Part shown: positions 28,535-39,591 of the stretch, piece after piece
How the letters are laid out: every line of letters starts with the position of its first letter
Position numbering within the stretch: position 1 is the stretch's first letter
Source: Rhodanobacteraceae bacterium
GTDB lineage: Bacteria > Pseudomonadota > Gammaproteobacteria > Xanthomonadales > Rhodanobacteraceae
Length of the DNA stretch: 64,000 nt
NCBI GenBank assembly: GCA_009996615.1
Contig: JAACZU010000001.1
Location: 310,001-374,000, forward strand
Direction: 5' to 3'
Notes under the pieces: generated by a model
What the model saw: only the letters and a program-made list of their open reading frames with translations
The model's database searches: none
Told to the model about the DNA's origin: nothing
Position numbers and translations under genes: made by a program

Positions 28535-29152
28535 TTACGTGGCTGCGCGGCGAACTTCGAACCCCGCCGCGGCCGCGTCGCGCGCAGCGAGGCGCCGCCA
28601 GCGCGACTCCAGCACGGCGATCGTCGCCGCGTAGATGAGGACGATGACGGCCGGCACCGCAACCAGCCGCTGTCCCGGCAGCAGGTGCCAGATGGCGACG
28701 ATGGCCAGCGTGCGGCCAATGCCGTGCGCGATGCCGATCCAGTGGCCGATGATCCACGAGAACGGCAGCCACATCAGCCCGGTGAGGACGCCGATGGTCA
28801 GCGGCAGCGAGGTCGGATCCTGGTGGTAGAACGGGATCGCGATCGCATACACCAGCAGCGCCATCGCGATCGCCAGCAGGAACAGCGTGTCGAACGCGTT
28901 CTTCGGCCGTGAGCGGCCGAGCAGGTCCTCGCCGGTGAAGCGCGCCAGCAGCAAGGCGAGGTAGAAGATCGAGCCGGTCGCCGCGAACAGCACGATGCCA
29001 GCCAGCCGCGGTGGCAGGAACAGGCCGCAGACGCCGGCGACGGTCCAGGCGATGGTGCCGGCGAGCGGCATCGCGAGGAAGCGCCGGCGCGCGAATTCGT
29101 TGCGCTGCTCGTCGAGCGAGCGCGGGGGCGGCACATCGGTGCGATCGGACAT
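28535..29152 (-). CDS. Multi-pass membrane protein, DUF7010-like
   Basis: MSDRTDVPPPRSLDEQRNEFARRRFLAMPLAGTIAWTVAGVCGLFLPPRLAGIVLFAATGSIFYLALLLARFTGEDLL; several TM segments. Confidence 0.7.
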   Translation of the reverse strand: MSDRTDVPPPRSLDEQRNEFARRRFLAMPLAGTIAWTVAGVCGLFLPPRLAGIVLFAATGSIFYLALLLARFTGEDLLGRSRPKNAFDTLFLLAIAMALLVYAIAIPFYHQDPTSLPLTIGVLTGLMWLPFSWIIGHWIGIAHGIGRTLAIVAIWHLLPGQRLVAVPAVIVLIYAATIAVLESRWRRLAARDAAAAGFEVRRAAT

Positions 29153-29193
29153 GGTGTGCTCCGCAGGCTGGAGGAATGAGGCGGTGACCGCGC

Positions 29194-29367
29194 TCAGTGC
29201 ATCCAATGGGTCCAGTGGAACGCCCAGTACAGGCCAAACGCGGTCCAGAACAACTTCTTGAGGCCGCGCGCGCACAGCCAGGCAACGCCGAGCGCGATGA
29301 GCACCGGCAGGTACTTGTCGATCAGCGTTTGCGAGGACGCGGAAAGGCGGGGAATCTGGACGTTCAT
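29194..29367 (-). CDS. Small single-TM hypothetical protein
   Basis: MNVQIPRLSASSQTLIDKYLPVLIALGVAWLCARGLKKLFWTAFGLYWAFHWTHWMH; hydrophobic core and W/H-rich tail; same orientation as neighbours. Confidence 0.5.
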   Translation of the reverse strand: MNVQIPRLSASSQTLIDKYLPVLIALGVAWLCARGLKKLFWTAFGLYWAFHWTHWMH

Positions 29368-29540
29368 GGCGATCTCCTGATGCACCGCTATCGGTGCAGG
29401 AGGATCATCGCGAGACGCGCCCCGCCGCGGCAGGCGCAGCCGTCAGCGATCGCGCGTGACGGCTGTCATGCGCTCCGGAGCGTGGACAAGAAGATTTCCT
29501 GGACAACGCTCGGACTTGGGGCGGCGTTCGCCGCGACGGT

Positions 29541-29590
29541 GATGCGCCATCCACACCCCCACCCAACCCTCCCCTTGAAGGGGAGAGCTC
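29541..29590. repeat. REP-like element copy 2 (diverged)
   Basis: gatgcgccatccacacccccacccaaccctccccttgaaggggagagctc; ~40 nt further upstream also resembles the flank of copy 1. Confidence 0.85.
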
Positions 29591-29654
29591 AAAAAGCGGC
29601 GCGGCGCCGCCTGCATCGAGCCTTCGCCTTGAAGGAGGTGGCTCGGAAGGCGCT

Positions 29655-30305
29655 TCAGTCCTTGAGCGGATGGACCTCGGCTTCGGGCCTGAGGTCGCCG
29701 ACCACGTCCACGCCCTTGGGCGGCGTGAACTTGAACGTGCCGGCCGCGAACGACGGATTGCGCTTCCAGTCGGCGAAGCGGATCTCGGTCGTGTTGCCAA
29801 GCTGGTCCCTGAACAGCATGCGCTGCAGCGTCTGCGCATCGAAGCCGAGTTCGGCGTATTCGAACTCCGGCTCCTTCGCCTTCGAGGTCAGCCGGAGCCA
29901 GGCCAGGCCATCGCGCGTGCCGGCCTCGCTCGTGCTGAACTGGCTGTCGAGCTGCGACAGGTCGGTCAGCACGGTCAGCGGGCTGTGCGCCTCGGCCGCG
30001 CTCTGGTTGCGCACCGACACCTGTTCGAGATCCGGCTCGTAGACCCACACGCGCGCACCGTCGGCGACGATGGTCTGCTGGTACGGCGCGATGGTCTCCC
30101 AGCGGAACTGCCGCGGCGCCTCGAGCGCGAGCGTGCCGCGCGACTCGTCGCCGCGGTGGCCGTTCGCGTCGGTGACCGACTGGCTGAAGCTCGCGCTGAC
30201 CGAGTGCAGGCCTTTCGAGAACGCCTCCATGCGCGCGCGCGCGCCGTCGGCGGCGGATGCGGCGGTGGCGGTGAGCAGGGCGAGAAGCGGAACAAGTACA
30301 CGCAT
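29655..30305 (-). CDS. lolA: Outer-membrane lipoprotein carrier protein LolA
   Basis: MRVLVPLLALLTATAASAADGARARMEAFSKGLHSVSASFSQSV...GTLALEAPRQFRWET; usual ftsK neighbour. Confidence 0.95.
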   Translation of the reverse strand: MRVLVPLLALLTATAASAADGARARMEAFSKGLHSVSASFSQSVTDANGHRGDESRGTLALEAPRQFRWETIAPYQQTIVADGARVWVYEPDLEQVSVRNQSAAEAHSPLTVLTDLSQLDSQFSTSEAGTRDGLAWLRLTSKAKEPEFEYAELGFDAQTLQRMLFRDQLGNTTEIRFADWKRNPSFAAGTFKFTPPKGVDVVGDLRPEAEVHPLKD

Positions 30306-30370
30306 GGGATGGATCGACCTCGAGGGCGCGGAGCGCCGATTATCCGGCGCGGGCATGAATGCAGGCAGGA

Positions 30371-30721
30371 TCACGCGTCGCCGTCGAGTCGCAGGACGGT
30401 GCCGACATGCCGCAGAACCTGCTTGCGGGTACGCGTCGCGATCCGGCCGAGCGGTTCGGCATCGCGCGCGTCGATGGTCGCGATCTTGGCGCTGCGGATC
30501 ACCGAAGGCACCGGCAAGCCCGCCGCGGCCAGATCCGGCACGGCGACATCGCCTGGCCAACCGCGGTTCTCGGCGCTGGTGATCATCAGCACCCAGAGCA
30601 AGCCATGCGCTTCCTGCAGGCTCGCATCGGAAACCACCAGCGCCGGCCGACGCTGCCGCGTCGCGCGATCGGTATAGGGAAACGGGACCTTGACGACGTC
30701 GCCCGGCTCAAAGATTGGCAT
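30371..30721 (-). CDS. PemK/MazF-family toxin
   Basis: MPIFEPGDVVKVPFPYTDRATRQRRPALVVSDASLQ; overlaps the upstream AbrB antitoxin gene. Confidence 0.88.
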   Translation of the reverse strand: MPIFEPGDVVKVPFPYTDRATRQRRPALVVSDASLQEAHGLLWVLMITSAENRGWPGDVAVPDLAAAGLPVPSVIRSAKIATIDARDAEPLGRIATRTRKQVLRHVGTVLRLDGDA

Positions 30722-30923
30722 AGGCGCGCCGGTCGGCCTCGCTGTTCCACTCGTCGAACGTGCGGAACGGATCGTCGACTGGCGCCGGCTTCGCCTTGGT
30801 CAGGATCACGCGGTCGCCGTCGATCTCGTAGGCGATCTCGTCGCCGTCGCGCACGCCAAGCGCCGTGCGTACCGCCTGCGGAATCGTGGTCTGTGCCTTG
30901 CTCGTCAATTTGCTCGAAATCAT
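30708..30923 (-). CDS. AbrB/MazE/SpoVT-domain antitoxin
   Basis: SSKLTSKAQTTIPQAVRTALGVRDGDEIAYEIDGDRVILTKA. Confidence 0.9.
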   Translation of the reverse strand: MISSKLTSKAQTTIPQAVRTALGVRDGDEIAYEIDGDRVILTKAKPAPVDDPFRTFDEWNSEADRRAYANL

Positions 30924-31003
30924 CGCCGCGGCCTCATGGCGTCATCGTAAGGAAATTCCTTACCTCTTGCAAACCGAGACCGGCCGTCACGCCCGGCCGC
31001 CGC

Positions 31004-33334
31004 TCAATCCGCCGGCGGCGGCGGCGCCAGTACGGTGCGGTTGCCGTTGTGCTCGGGCGCGCTGACCACGCCGTCGCGTTCCATCTGCTCGATCAGGCGC
31101 GCGGCGCGGTTGTAGCCGATGCGCAGGTGGCGCTGCACGCCGGAGATCGAGGCGCGGCGCGTCTTGGTCACGATCGCGACGGCCTTGTCGTAGAGCTGCG
31201 CGTCCTCGCCGCCGCCCTCGCCGTCGCTGGCGTCCTGCGGCAGGCCCGATTCGTCGATGACCTTGCCGTTGCCGAGCGACTGGACTTCCTCCAGCACGCC
31301 CTCGATGTAGTCTGGCTCGCCCTGCTGGCGCAGCCATTCGACGACCTTGTGCACCTCGTGGTCGTCGACGAACGCGCCGTGCACGCGTTCGGGCGCGGCG
31401 GTGCCGGGCGGCAGGTAGAGCATGTCGCCGTGGCCGAGCAGCGTCTCGGCGCCGGACTGGTCGAGGATCGTGCGCGAGTCGATCTTCGAGGAAACCTGGA
31501 ACGCGATGCGGGTCGGGATGTTGGCCTTGATCAGGCCGGTGATGACGTCGACCGACGGGCGCTGCGTGGCGAGGATCAGGTGCACGCCGGCCGCACGCGC
31601 CTTCTGCGCGAGGCGCGCGATCAACTCTTCGACCTTCTTGCCGACGATCATCATCATGTCGGCGAATTCGTCGATGATGACGACGATGTACGGCAGCGGC
31701 TGCAGCGGCTGCGCGGTCAGGTTCGGCTGCGAGGCGTCGGGTCGGAACAAGGGGTCCAGCAGCGGCTGCCCGGCGTCCTCGGCGTCCTTGACCTTCTTGT
31801 TGAAGCCGGCCAGGTTGCGCACGCCGACCGCGGCCATCAGCTTGTAGCGCCGTTCCATCTCGGCCACGCACCAGCGCAGCGCGTTGGCGGCTTCCTTCAT
31901 GTCGGTCACGACCGGCGCGAGCAGGTGCGGGATGCCCTGGTAGACGGACAGCTCCAGCATCTTCGGGTCGATCATGATCATGCGCACGTCGCGCGCGCTG
32001 GCCTTGTACAAAAGGCTCAGCACCATCGCGTTCAGCGCGACCGACTTGCCCGAGCCGGTGGTGCCGGCGACGAGCAGGTGCGGCATCTTCTGCAGGTCGA
32101 CCACGACCGGCGCCCCACCGATGTCCTTGCCGAGCGCGAGCGCGAGCGGCGACTTCAGCGCGTCGTACTTGCCGGAGCTGAGGATCTCGGCGAGGTAGAC
32201 GATCTCGCGATGCGTGTTCGGGATCTCCAGGCCGATCACCGACTTGCCCGGGATCACGTCGACCACGCGCACGCTGACCACCGACAGGCCGCGCGCGATG
32301 TCCTTGTCGAGGCTGGAGATCTGGCTGCCCTTGATGCCCGGCGCCGGCTGCATCTCGAAGCGCGTGATGACCGGGCCCGGATGCGCGCTGACCACCTGCG
32401 CCTCGATGCGGAAGTCCTTGAGCTTGAACTCGACCTGGCGCGACAGCGCTTCCAGGGTTTCCTCCGAGTAGCCCTTCGACTGCGGCTTGGGTTCGTCCAG
32501 CAGCGACAGCGGCGGCAGTTCACCCTCGCGGCTGGCGCCGGAGAACAGCGGGATCTGCGTCTCGCGCTGGGCGCGCTCGCTCTTCTCGATCGGCGCGATG
32601 ACCGGCTCGATGCGCACCGGCTCACGCTTGGCCTGCTTGACCGTCTCGATCTTGCGCACGACCTCGCGCTCGGCGCGCGCCTCGCGCGCGGCGTTCCAGT
32701 CCTCGGCACGCTTCATCTTGCTGGCCACGCCGGCAGCGGCGCCGAGCAGGAAGCGGCCGATCGCGTCCATCAGTTTGAACCACGACAGGCCGGTCGCCAG
32801 CGTGACCGCGATCAGCAGCAACGCGAGCAGGAACAGGCCCGCGCCAAGCGGGCCGAAGGTGTGCATCAGGCTGTCGCCGACGGCCAGGCCGAGGATGCCG
32901 CCCTCGCCCGCCGGCAACGGCGACGGGCCGCTCGCGCGCAGGCGTGCCAGGCCCGGCGCGGCGACGAAGAATGCGACGAAGCCGACCAGGCGCAGCGTCG
33001 GCTCCAGCGGCGAGCGCTCGGCCGCGGTCACGCCGCGCAGCACGACCCAGCCGACCACCAGCAGCAGCAGCGGCACGGTGTAGGCAACGATGCCGCACAG
33101 GTAGAACGCGAGGTCGGCGATCCAGGCGCCGAACGCGCCACCGAAATTGCGGATGCCGCGCGCCGGGTCACCGGCGTGCGACCAGCCCGGATCGGTCGGC
33201 GAATAGCTGAACAGGCAGGCGAACAGGTAGATCGCCAAGGGCAGCAGCAGCAGGAACGCCGCTTCGCGCAGGCGCTTGTACCAGTGCTCGTCGAGCCGCG
33301 GGGTCGGGTTTGCTGCTTTCTGGACGCGCGCCAC
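31004..33334 (-). CDS. ftsK: DNA translocase FtsK
   Basis: N-terminal TM segments, [26 protein letters not shown] Walker A, C-terminal gamma domain [30 protein letters not shown]. Confidence 0.97.
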   Translation of the reverse strand: MARVQKAANPTPRLDEHWYKRLREAAFLLLLPLAIYLFACLFSYSPTDPGWSHAGDPARGIRNFGGAFGAWIADLAFYLCGIVAYTVPLLLLVVGWVVLRGVTAAERSPLEPTLRLVGFVAFFVAAPGLARLRASGPSPLPAGEGGILGLAVGDSLMHTFGPLGAGLFLLALLLIAVTLATGLSWFKLMDAIGRFLLGAAAGVASKMKRAEDWNAAREARAEREVVRKIETVKQAKREPVRIEPVIAPIEKSERAQRETQIPLFSGASREGELPPLSLLDEPKPQSKGYSEETLEALSRQVEFKLKDFRIEAQVVSAHPGPVITRFEMQPAPGIKGSQISSLDKDIARGLSVVSVRVVDVIPGKSVIGLEIPNTHREIVYLAEILSSGKYDALKSPLALALGKDIGGAPVVVDLQKMPHLLVAGTTGSGKSVALNAMVLSLLYKASARDVRMIMIDPKMLELSVYQGIPHLLAPVVTDMKEAANALRWCVAEMERRYKLMAAVGVRNLAGFNKKVKDAEDAGQPLLDPLFRPDASQPNLTAQPLQPLPYIVVIIDEFADMMMIVGKKVEELIARLAQKARAAGVHLILATQRPSVDVITGLIKANIPTRIAFQVSSKIDSRTILDQSGAETLLGHGDMLYLPPGTAAPERVHGAFVDDHEVHKVVEWLRQQGEPDYIEGVLEEVQSLGNGKVIDESGLPQDASDGEGGGEDAQLYDKAVAIVTKTRRASISGVQRHLRIGYNRAARLIEQMERDGVVSAPEHNGNRTVLAPPPPAD

Positions 33335-33384
33335 CGGGATGAGTTACCTGAAGTATTGCCTGCAAGCCATTGTTTACAAATACT

Positions 33385-33410
33385 GCCGCCCCGGCAAGCA
33401 CCGGGGCGGC
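33385..33410 (-). terminator. Stem-loop downstream of ald
   Basis: GCCGCCCCGG-caagca-CCGGGGCGGC, perfect 10-bp stem in the ald-ftsK gap. Confidence 0.6.
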
Positions 33411-33420
33411 AGAGGACAGG

Positions 33421-34482
33421 TCAACCCTTCAGCGCCGGATGGACGATCTGGCCGCCCTCGACGTTGATGCCGGCCTTGAGTGGCGCGAACGCCTTCCAGT
33501 TGGCGTCCGAGGCGAGGCGGTTCACGTACGGCAGGATCGCCGCGCAGATCGCCTGCGAGGAGGTCTGCGGCACCGCGCCCGGCATGTTGGTGACGCAGAA
33601 GTGCGTGACGCCGTCGACGACGTAGGTCGGCTCCTTCCAGGTCGTCGCCTTCGAGGTCTCGAAGCAGCCGCCCTGGTCGATCGAGATGTCGACCAGCACG
33701 CTGCCCGGCTGCATCGACTCGACCATCGCCTTGGTGATCACGCGCGGCGCCTTCGCGCTCGGGATCAGCACGGCGCCGATCACGAGGTCGGCATCCTTGA
33801 CCTCGCGCGCGACGGTTTCTTCATACGGATACAGCGCGGTCACGTTCGGACCCAGCGCCATCATCTGCGCGAGGCGGTCCTGGCGCATGTCGAACACGAC
33901 CACGTTGGCGCCGCCGGCCGCGGCCAGCGCCGCTGCGTTGCCGCCGGCCTGGCCAGCGCCGAGCACGACGACCTTGCCGCGCTCGGTCGACGGCAGGCCG
34001 CCGAGCAGCTTGCCCTTGCCGCCTTCCGGCTGGTGCAGCAGGTGCGTGCCGACCTGGGTCGCGATGCGGCCGGCGATGATCGACATCGGCGCCAGCAGCG
34101 GCAGCGAGCCGTCGGCCTCGGTCACGCTCTCGAACGCGATGCCGGTCAGGCCGATGTCGAGCAGGCGCTGGGTCAGCGCCGGCTCGGCGGCCAGGTGCAG
34201 GTAGCAGAACAGCAGGTGGTCCTTGCGCAGGTGCTCGAGGTCGCCGGCGATCGGCTCCTTGACCTTGACGATCATCTCGGCCGCCTCGTACAGCGCCTTC
34301 GCGTCCGGCGCCAGCTTGACGCCGACGCGGGCGTAGTCGTCGTCGCCGAAGCCGCTCTTCAGGCCCGCCCCGGCCTGCACGTAGACCTCGTGGCCGCGGC
34401 GCACGAGGTCGCCGCAGGCGGCCGGCACGAGCGCGACGCGCCCTTCCAGGGTCTTGGTTTCCGAAGGCACACCGATACGCAT
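33421..34482 (-). CDS. ald: Alanine dehydrogenase
   Basis: MRIGVPSETKTLEGRVALVPAACGDLVRRGHEVYVQAGAG...VVVLGAGQAGGNAAALAAAGGANV. Confidence 0.95.
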   Translation of the reverse strand: MRIGVPSETKTLEGRVALVPAACGDLVRRGHEVYVQAGAGLKSGFGDDDYARVGVKLAPDAKALYEAAEMIVKVKEPIAGDLEHLRKDHLLFCYLHLAAEPALTQRLLDIGLTGIAFESVTEADGSLPLLAPMSIIAGRIATQVGTHLLHQPEGGKGKLLGGLPSTERGKVVVLGAGQAGGNAAALAAAGGANVVVFDMRQDRLAQMMALGPNVTALYPYEETVAREVKDADLVIGAVLIPSAKAPRVITKAMVESMQPGSVLVDISIDQGGCFETSKATTWKEPTYVVDGVTHFCVTNMPGAVPQTSSQAICAAILPYVNRLASDANWKAFAPLKAGINVEGGQIVHPALKG

Positions 34483-34488
34483 TGCTAG

Positions 34489-35649
<1,161 letters not shown>

Positions 35650-35673
35650 GGATCTGCGGAGGGAGGCGCCAGC

Positions 35674-36273
35674 ATGAAGGTCAACTACGTCCTGATCGAC
35701 TTCGAGAACATCCAGCCAAGCAGCCTGGAGCTCCTCGAAGGCGAACATTTTCATGTGAAGCTATTCGTCGGCGCCTCTCAAACCAAGCTTTCGATCGACC
35801 TGGCCGCCGCGATGCAGCGCATGGGTGACCGCGCGGAATACGTTCGCATCTCCGGCAATGGTCGCAACGCACTCGACTTCCACATCGCCTACCACATCGG
35901 ATGGATCGCCCGGCAGGAAGGCAAGAGCGCCTTCTTTCACATCATCTCGAAAGATGGCGGGTTCGACCCGCTGATCGCACACCTGAAGTCCCAAGGCATC
36001 TTCGCCAGGCGTTCTGCGTCACTAGAAGATGTTCCGCTGCTGAAGCCCCTCACAGACGCATCGAAGGAGGATCAGGTCAGCGCCGTGATCGAACGACTGC
36101 GTGGGATGCCCAAGAATCGTCCGCAGAAGGACAAGACGCTGCGTGCAGCCGTCAGCAACTGGTTTGGGAAAAACCTCGATGAACCCGGCATCGATCGGAT
36201 CGTCGCCGAGCTGGTCAAACGAAAATCGATCTCGATCGACGACGGAAAGGTCAAGTATCACTTGTCCGCATAG
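35674..36273 (+). CDS. NYN/PIN-like domain protein with C-terminal winged-helix-like tail
   Basis: NYVLIDFENIQPSSLELL...GNGRNALDFHIAYHIG...FHIISKDGGFDPLIAHLKSQGI acidic motifs; compositionally more AT-rich than neighbours by eye. Confidence 0.75.
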   Translation: MKVNYVLIDFENIQPSSLELLEGEHFHVKLFVGASQTKLSIDLAAAMQRMGDRAEYVRISGNGRNALDFHIAYHIGWIARQEGKSAFFHIISKDGGFDPLIAHLKSQGIFARRSASLEDVPLLKPLTDASKEDQVSAVIERLRGMPKNRPQKDKTLRAAVSNWFGKNLDEPGIDRIVAELVKRKSISIDDGKVKYHLSA

Positions 36274-36279
36274 CGCTGA

Positions 36280-37425
36280 ATGCAGGCTCATTTTTTCGAT
36301 CGCCTTGAGAGCATCCCTGAAGCTGAGTGGGATGCCCTGCGGCCCGACGACAACCCGTTCCTCGCGCACGCGTTCCTCGCCGGACTCGAGCGCCACGGCT
36401 GCCTCGACGCGCGCACCGGCTGGCGGCCGCATCACCTGGGCCTGTACGACGGCGACCGCCTGGTCGCCGCGGCGCCGCTGTACCTGAAGGGCAATTCGCA
36501 CGGCGAGTTCGTGTTCGACTGGAGCTGGGCCGACGCCTACGCGCGGCACGGCCTGCCCTACTACCCGAAACTGCTGTGCGCCGTGCCGTACTCGCCGGTG
36601 ACCGGGCCGCGCCTGTTGGTCGGCGTCGGGCCGGACGCAGCGGAGCGGCGCCGTACCCTGCTGGCTGCAATGTCCGGCGAGGCACGCCGGCTCGCGCTGT
36701 CGTCGGCGCACCTGAACTTCCCCAGCGCGGCAGACGCCGATGCGTTCGCCGGCAGCGACTGGCTGGCCCGCTTCGACTGGCAGTTCCACTGGCACAACCA
36801 CGGCTGGCCGGACTTCGACGCCTTCCTCGACGCGCTGAGCGCCAAGAAGCGCAAGAACATCCGCCAGGAGCGTGCCCGGGTCGCACGCGCCGGCGTGCGC
36901 TGCGAGATCCGCCACGGCGACGAACTCGACGCCGGCGAGTGGCGCGCGCTGCACCGGTTCTATCTCGCGACGTTCGCCGACAAGGGCAACTACCCTGCCC
37001 TGACCCTGGACTTCTTTCGCCATCTCGGCCGCACGCTGCCACGCCAGGTCGTCGCCGTGCTGTGCCGGCATGGCCGCGACCTGGTCGCCGGCGCGCTGCT
37101 GCTGCGCAGCGCCGATACGCTGTACGGCCGCTACTGGGGCGCGAGCGCGCAGGTGCCCGGCCTGCATTTCGAGGCCTGCTACTACCAGGGCATCGAGTAC
37201 TGCCTGCGCGAAGGCCTGGCGCATTTCGAGCCGGGCGCGCAGGGCGAGCACAAGATCGCACGCGGCTTCGTGCCGACGCGCACGCGCTCGTTCCACTGGA
37301 TCGCCGATGCACGCTTCCGCGAAGCGATCGCGGAAGCGCTGGCACGCGAGGCCGCGCTGCTGGACGACTACCGCGACGAGCTGCTCGCGCACTCGCCCTA
37401 TGCGCACGCGCCGGAAGGGCGCTGA
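36280..37425 (+). CDS. FemAB-like / DUF482 GNAT-fold acyltransferase
   Basis: FLDALSAKKRKNIRQERARVARAGV...YWGASAQVPGLHFEACYYQGIEYCLREGLAHFEPGAQGEHKIARGF. Confidence 0.88.
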   Translation: MQAHFFDRLESIPEAEWDALRPDDNPFLAHAFLAGLERHGCLDARTGWRPHHLGLYDGDRLVAAAPLYLKGNSHGEFVFDWSWADAYARHGLPYYPKLLCAVPYSPVTGPRLLVGVGPDAAERRRTLLAAMSGEARRLALSSAHLNFPSAADADAFAGSDWLARFDWQFHWHNHGWPDFDAFLDALSAKKRKNIRQERARVARAGVRCEIRHGDELDAGEWRALHRFYLATFADKGNYPALTLDFFRHLGRTLPRQVVAVLCRHGRDLVAGALLLRSADTLYGRYWGASAQVPGLHFEACYYQGIEYCLREGLAHFEPGAQGEHKIARGFVPTRTRSFHWIADARFREAIAEALAREAALLDDYRDELLAHSPYAHAPEGR

Positions 37426-37589
37426 CTGGAACAACCGCCGCCGCGGCCCTTGGCACGCGCGGCTGCCCTCGAAGCAACGGCCTGCCCCGGCGGAGCGCAT
37501 CGCGCATACCGGCGCACCACGGACGTGCGCCGGTTGCGCACGCGCCGACGCCACGCCCGGCGGACGCACCGGGCATGGCGGATTCCGCG

Positions 37590-39500
37590 TCAGTGGCTCG
37601 GGCAGCCGGCCGGTATCGGGTCGAAGCCGTCGTGCATCACCGCCTCCGCCTCGCTCAGCACGGTAATGCCGAGCATCACCGACGTGCTCGGCGCGTTGAC
37701 GTCATCGCCCGTATAGGAAGCAGTGAAGGAATACGGGCTCATCGGCTGGCCGCCGGTCACCAGGTTGCTCGCCACGCAGGTCGCCATGCCGGCGACGAGC
37801 GGAACGCCCTGGCACAACGTCGCGCCGTTCTGTTCGAAGCGCACGCTTCCGATCGGCATGAACGTTCCCGTCACCGCGGCGTGCAGGGCCAGCGGCTGGT
37901 TCTCGACGAACACGGGGGCGCAGCCGGTCGCCAGCAGCGTGCGCGTGGAGAGGCGCGCAACCTCGTAGGCCAGCACGTCCGACGCCGAGCCTTCGTGGTA
38001 GTCGTCACCGGTCCAGCTCGCCGTGACATGATGGATTCCGAACAGCAGCGCGTTCGTCGTGCACGTCGCCGTCGGCGGGTTCGTCCCGGCGGGCGGGAGA
38101 TCCGTGCAGCCGCCCAGCGGACTGCCGTCGGCAACGAAGCTGAACGTCCCGGCCGGCGCCTGGCCGAGTACCGCGGTCGCGGTGGCAGTGGCAGTGAACG
38201 TGACCGGCGTGCCGAACTCCGAGCCGGGCGGATTCGCGGCCAGCGATGTCTGCGAGGCACGGCGGACGACGGTGTAAGGGAGCAGGTCCGAAACCGAACC
38301 CACGTTGGCGTCGTCGCCGGACCAGCTTACTTCGATGTCGCTCTCGCCCAGAGGCAGCGTGTCGATCGTGCAGGGCGCCGTCAGCGGGTCGGTCCCCGAC
38401 GGCGCAAGCCCGGTGCAACCGGCAACCGGATTGCCGTTCGCGCGGAAGCTGAAGGTCGATCCAGGCGCATGCGGCAGCAGCGCGAGCACGGACGCGGTGA
38501 ACGTGACCGGCTCTCCGACGAGCGCTCCCGGCGCACTCGCGGTCAGCAACGTGCGCGTGGGACCACGGCCGCCGATCGAAACCGTCGGCTCGCTCGAGGC
38601 CTGTTTGCGCGTGCGGAACAGGAAGTCCGGATAGCCGTAGTGGATCGCGTCCAGGTGGTTCTGGGGAAACGTGTCCTTCGTGCACCCATTGCAGTAGCGC
38701 ATGTCGTGATACGTCAGGCGCGGATTGATCTGGGTGCTCGGGCCGAAGTAGTAACCATCCGCGGAGCCCTGGTACATCTCGAGCAGGTATTGCTTGTCGC
38801 GAACGAGCCAGATGGGCTGGGCAAGCGGCTTGTAGGTGTATTCGGCCGCGGGGCCGGATACGTTGTCCTGCACGATCAGCGCCTGCGTGTCGGCATCGAA
38901 CAGGGTGATGTAGCGGTCTGTCCCGTTCGGCTCCCGCTTGCCCAGATGGGTCAGCAGCACGTCCTCGTTCGGGTGGAAGCGAAAGCCGCGCTGGCTCTCG
39001 GTCACGCCGCCGGGACTGCCGTTGGAAACCTGATTGGTCGAGGAATTCTCGACCTCGTCGACGAAACCGAACACGTCGAGCGTGCTTTCGCTGGTGGCCG
39101 CGGGATTGCCGGAGAACAGGTGGAAGCCGGTCGCCCAGTTCGCCGGAATGGACGGCACGCGCACCCACACCACGGTGGAAGCGGTGTTCACGCCGCCTTC
39201 GATCCAGTACGGCAGCGGCTGCGTGCCGCCCGCATCGCCGGCGAATCGCAGGTCGCCGGCGTCGGGGCGCATCTTGCCGTCCGCGATCAGCGTGGCCGTG
39301 TCGACGACGAGGCGTACCTGGTAGTCGGAAAGGTCGGCACCGGACGTTTCGCTGACGAACACCTGGAGGTCGTTTGTCCACCCGGGTGGCGTCGCCGATG
39401 CTAGGCATGGGGCCAGTGCGAGCGCGATGCCGATGGCGGCGTTGCGGACACGCGGAATGACGGCGCCCCCGGTGGGGCATGGCAACGTGCGGTAGTACAT
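37590..39500 (-). CDS. Secreted DUF2341 protein with bacterial Ig-like repeats
   Basis: Signal peptide (IGIALALAPCLASA), N-terminal DUF2341-like PPGWTNDLQVFVSETSGADLSDYQVRLVVDT, then repeated '...TRTLL(T)AS...VTFTA.V...GTFSF.A.G.P..GCT.L....T' Ig modules; C-terminus VMHDGFDPIPAGCPSH. Confidence 0.8.
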   Translation of the reverse strand: MYYRTLPCPTGGAVIPRVRNAAIGIALALAPCLASATPPGWTNDLQVFVSETSGADLSDYQVRLVVDTATLIADGKMRPDAGDLRFAGDAGGTQPLPYWIEGGVNTASTVVWVRVPSIPANWATGFHLFSGNPAATSESTLDVFGFVDEVENSSTNQVSNGSPGGVTESQRGFRFHPNEDVLLTHLGKREPNGTDRYITLFDADTQALIVQDNVSGPAAEYTYKPLAQPIWLVRDKQYLLEMYQGSADGYYFGPSTQINPRLTYHDMRYCNGCTKDTFPQNHLDAIHYGYPDFLFRTRKQASSEPTVSIGGRGPTRTLLTASAPGALVGEPVTFTASVLALLPHAPGSTFSFRANGNPVAGCTGLAPSGTDPLTAPCTIDTLPLGESDIEVSWSGDDANVGSVSDLLPYTVVRRASQTSLAANPPGSEFGTPVTFTATATATAVLGQAPAGTFSFVADGSPLGGCTDLPPAGTNPPTATCTTNALLFGIHHVTASWTGDDYHEGSASDVLAYEVARLSTRTLLATGCAPVFVENQPLALHAAVTGTFMPIGSVRFEQNGATLCQGVPLVAGMATCVASNLVTGGQPMSPYSFTASYTGDDVNAPSTSVMLGITVLSEAEAVMHDGFDPIPAGCPSH

Positions 39501-39591
39501 TGTGGCCCTCTCTCAAGGGGCGCGAACCTAGCATAAACATGCAAAATTTTTTAATCGGCACACACTTGAACTTCGCGGCGATCGAGCCTCG

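Noticed and set aside
30359-33625. 1088-codon plus-strand ORF
   Set aside because: Antisense to ftsK and the TA pair; no recognisable domain and biased composition.
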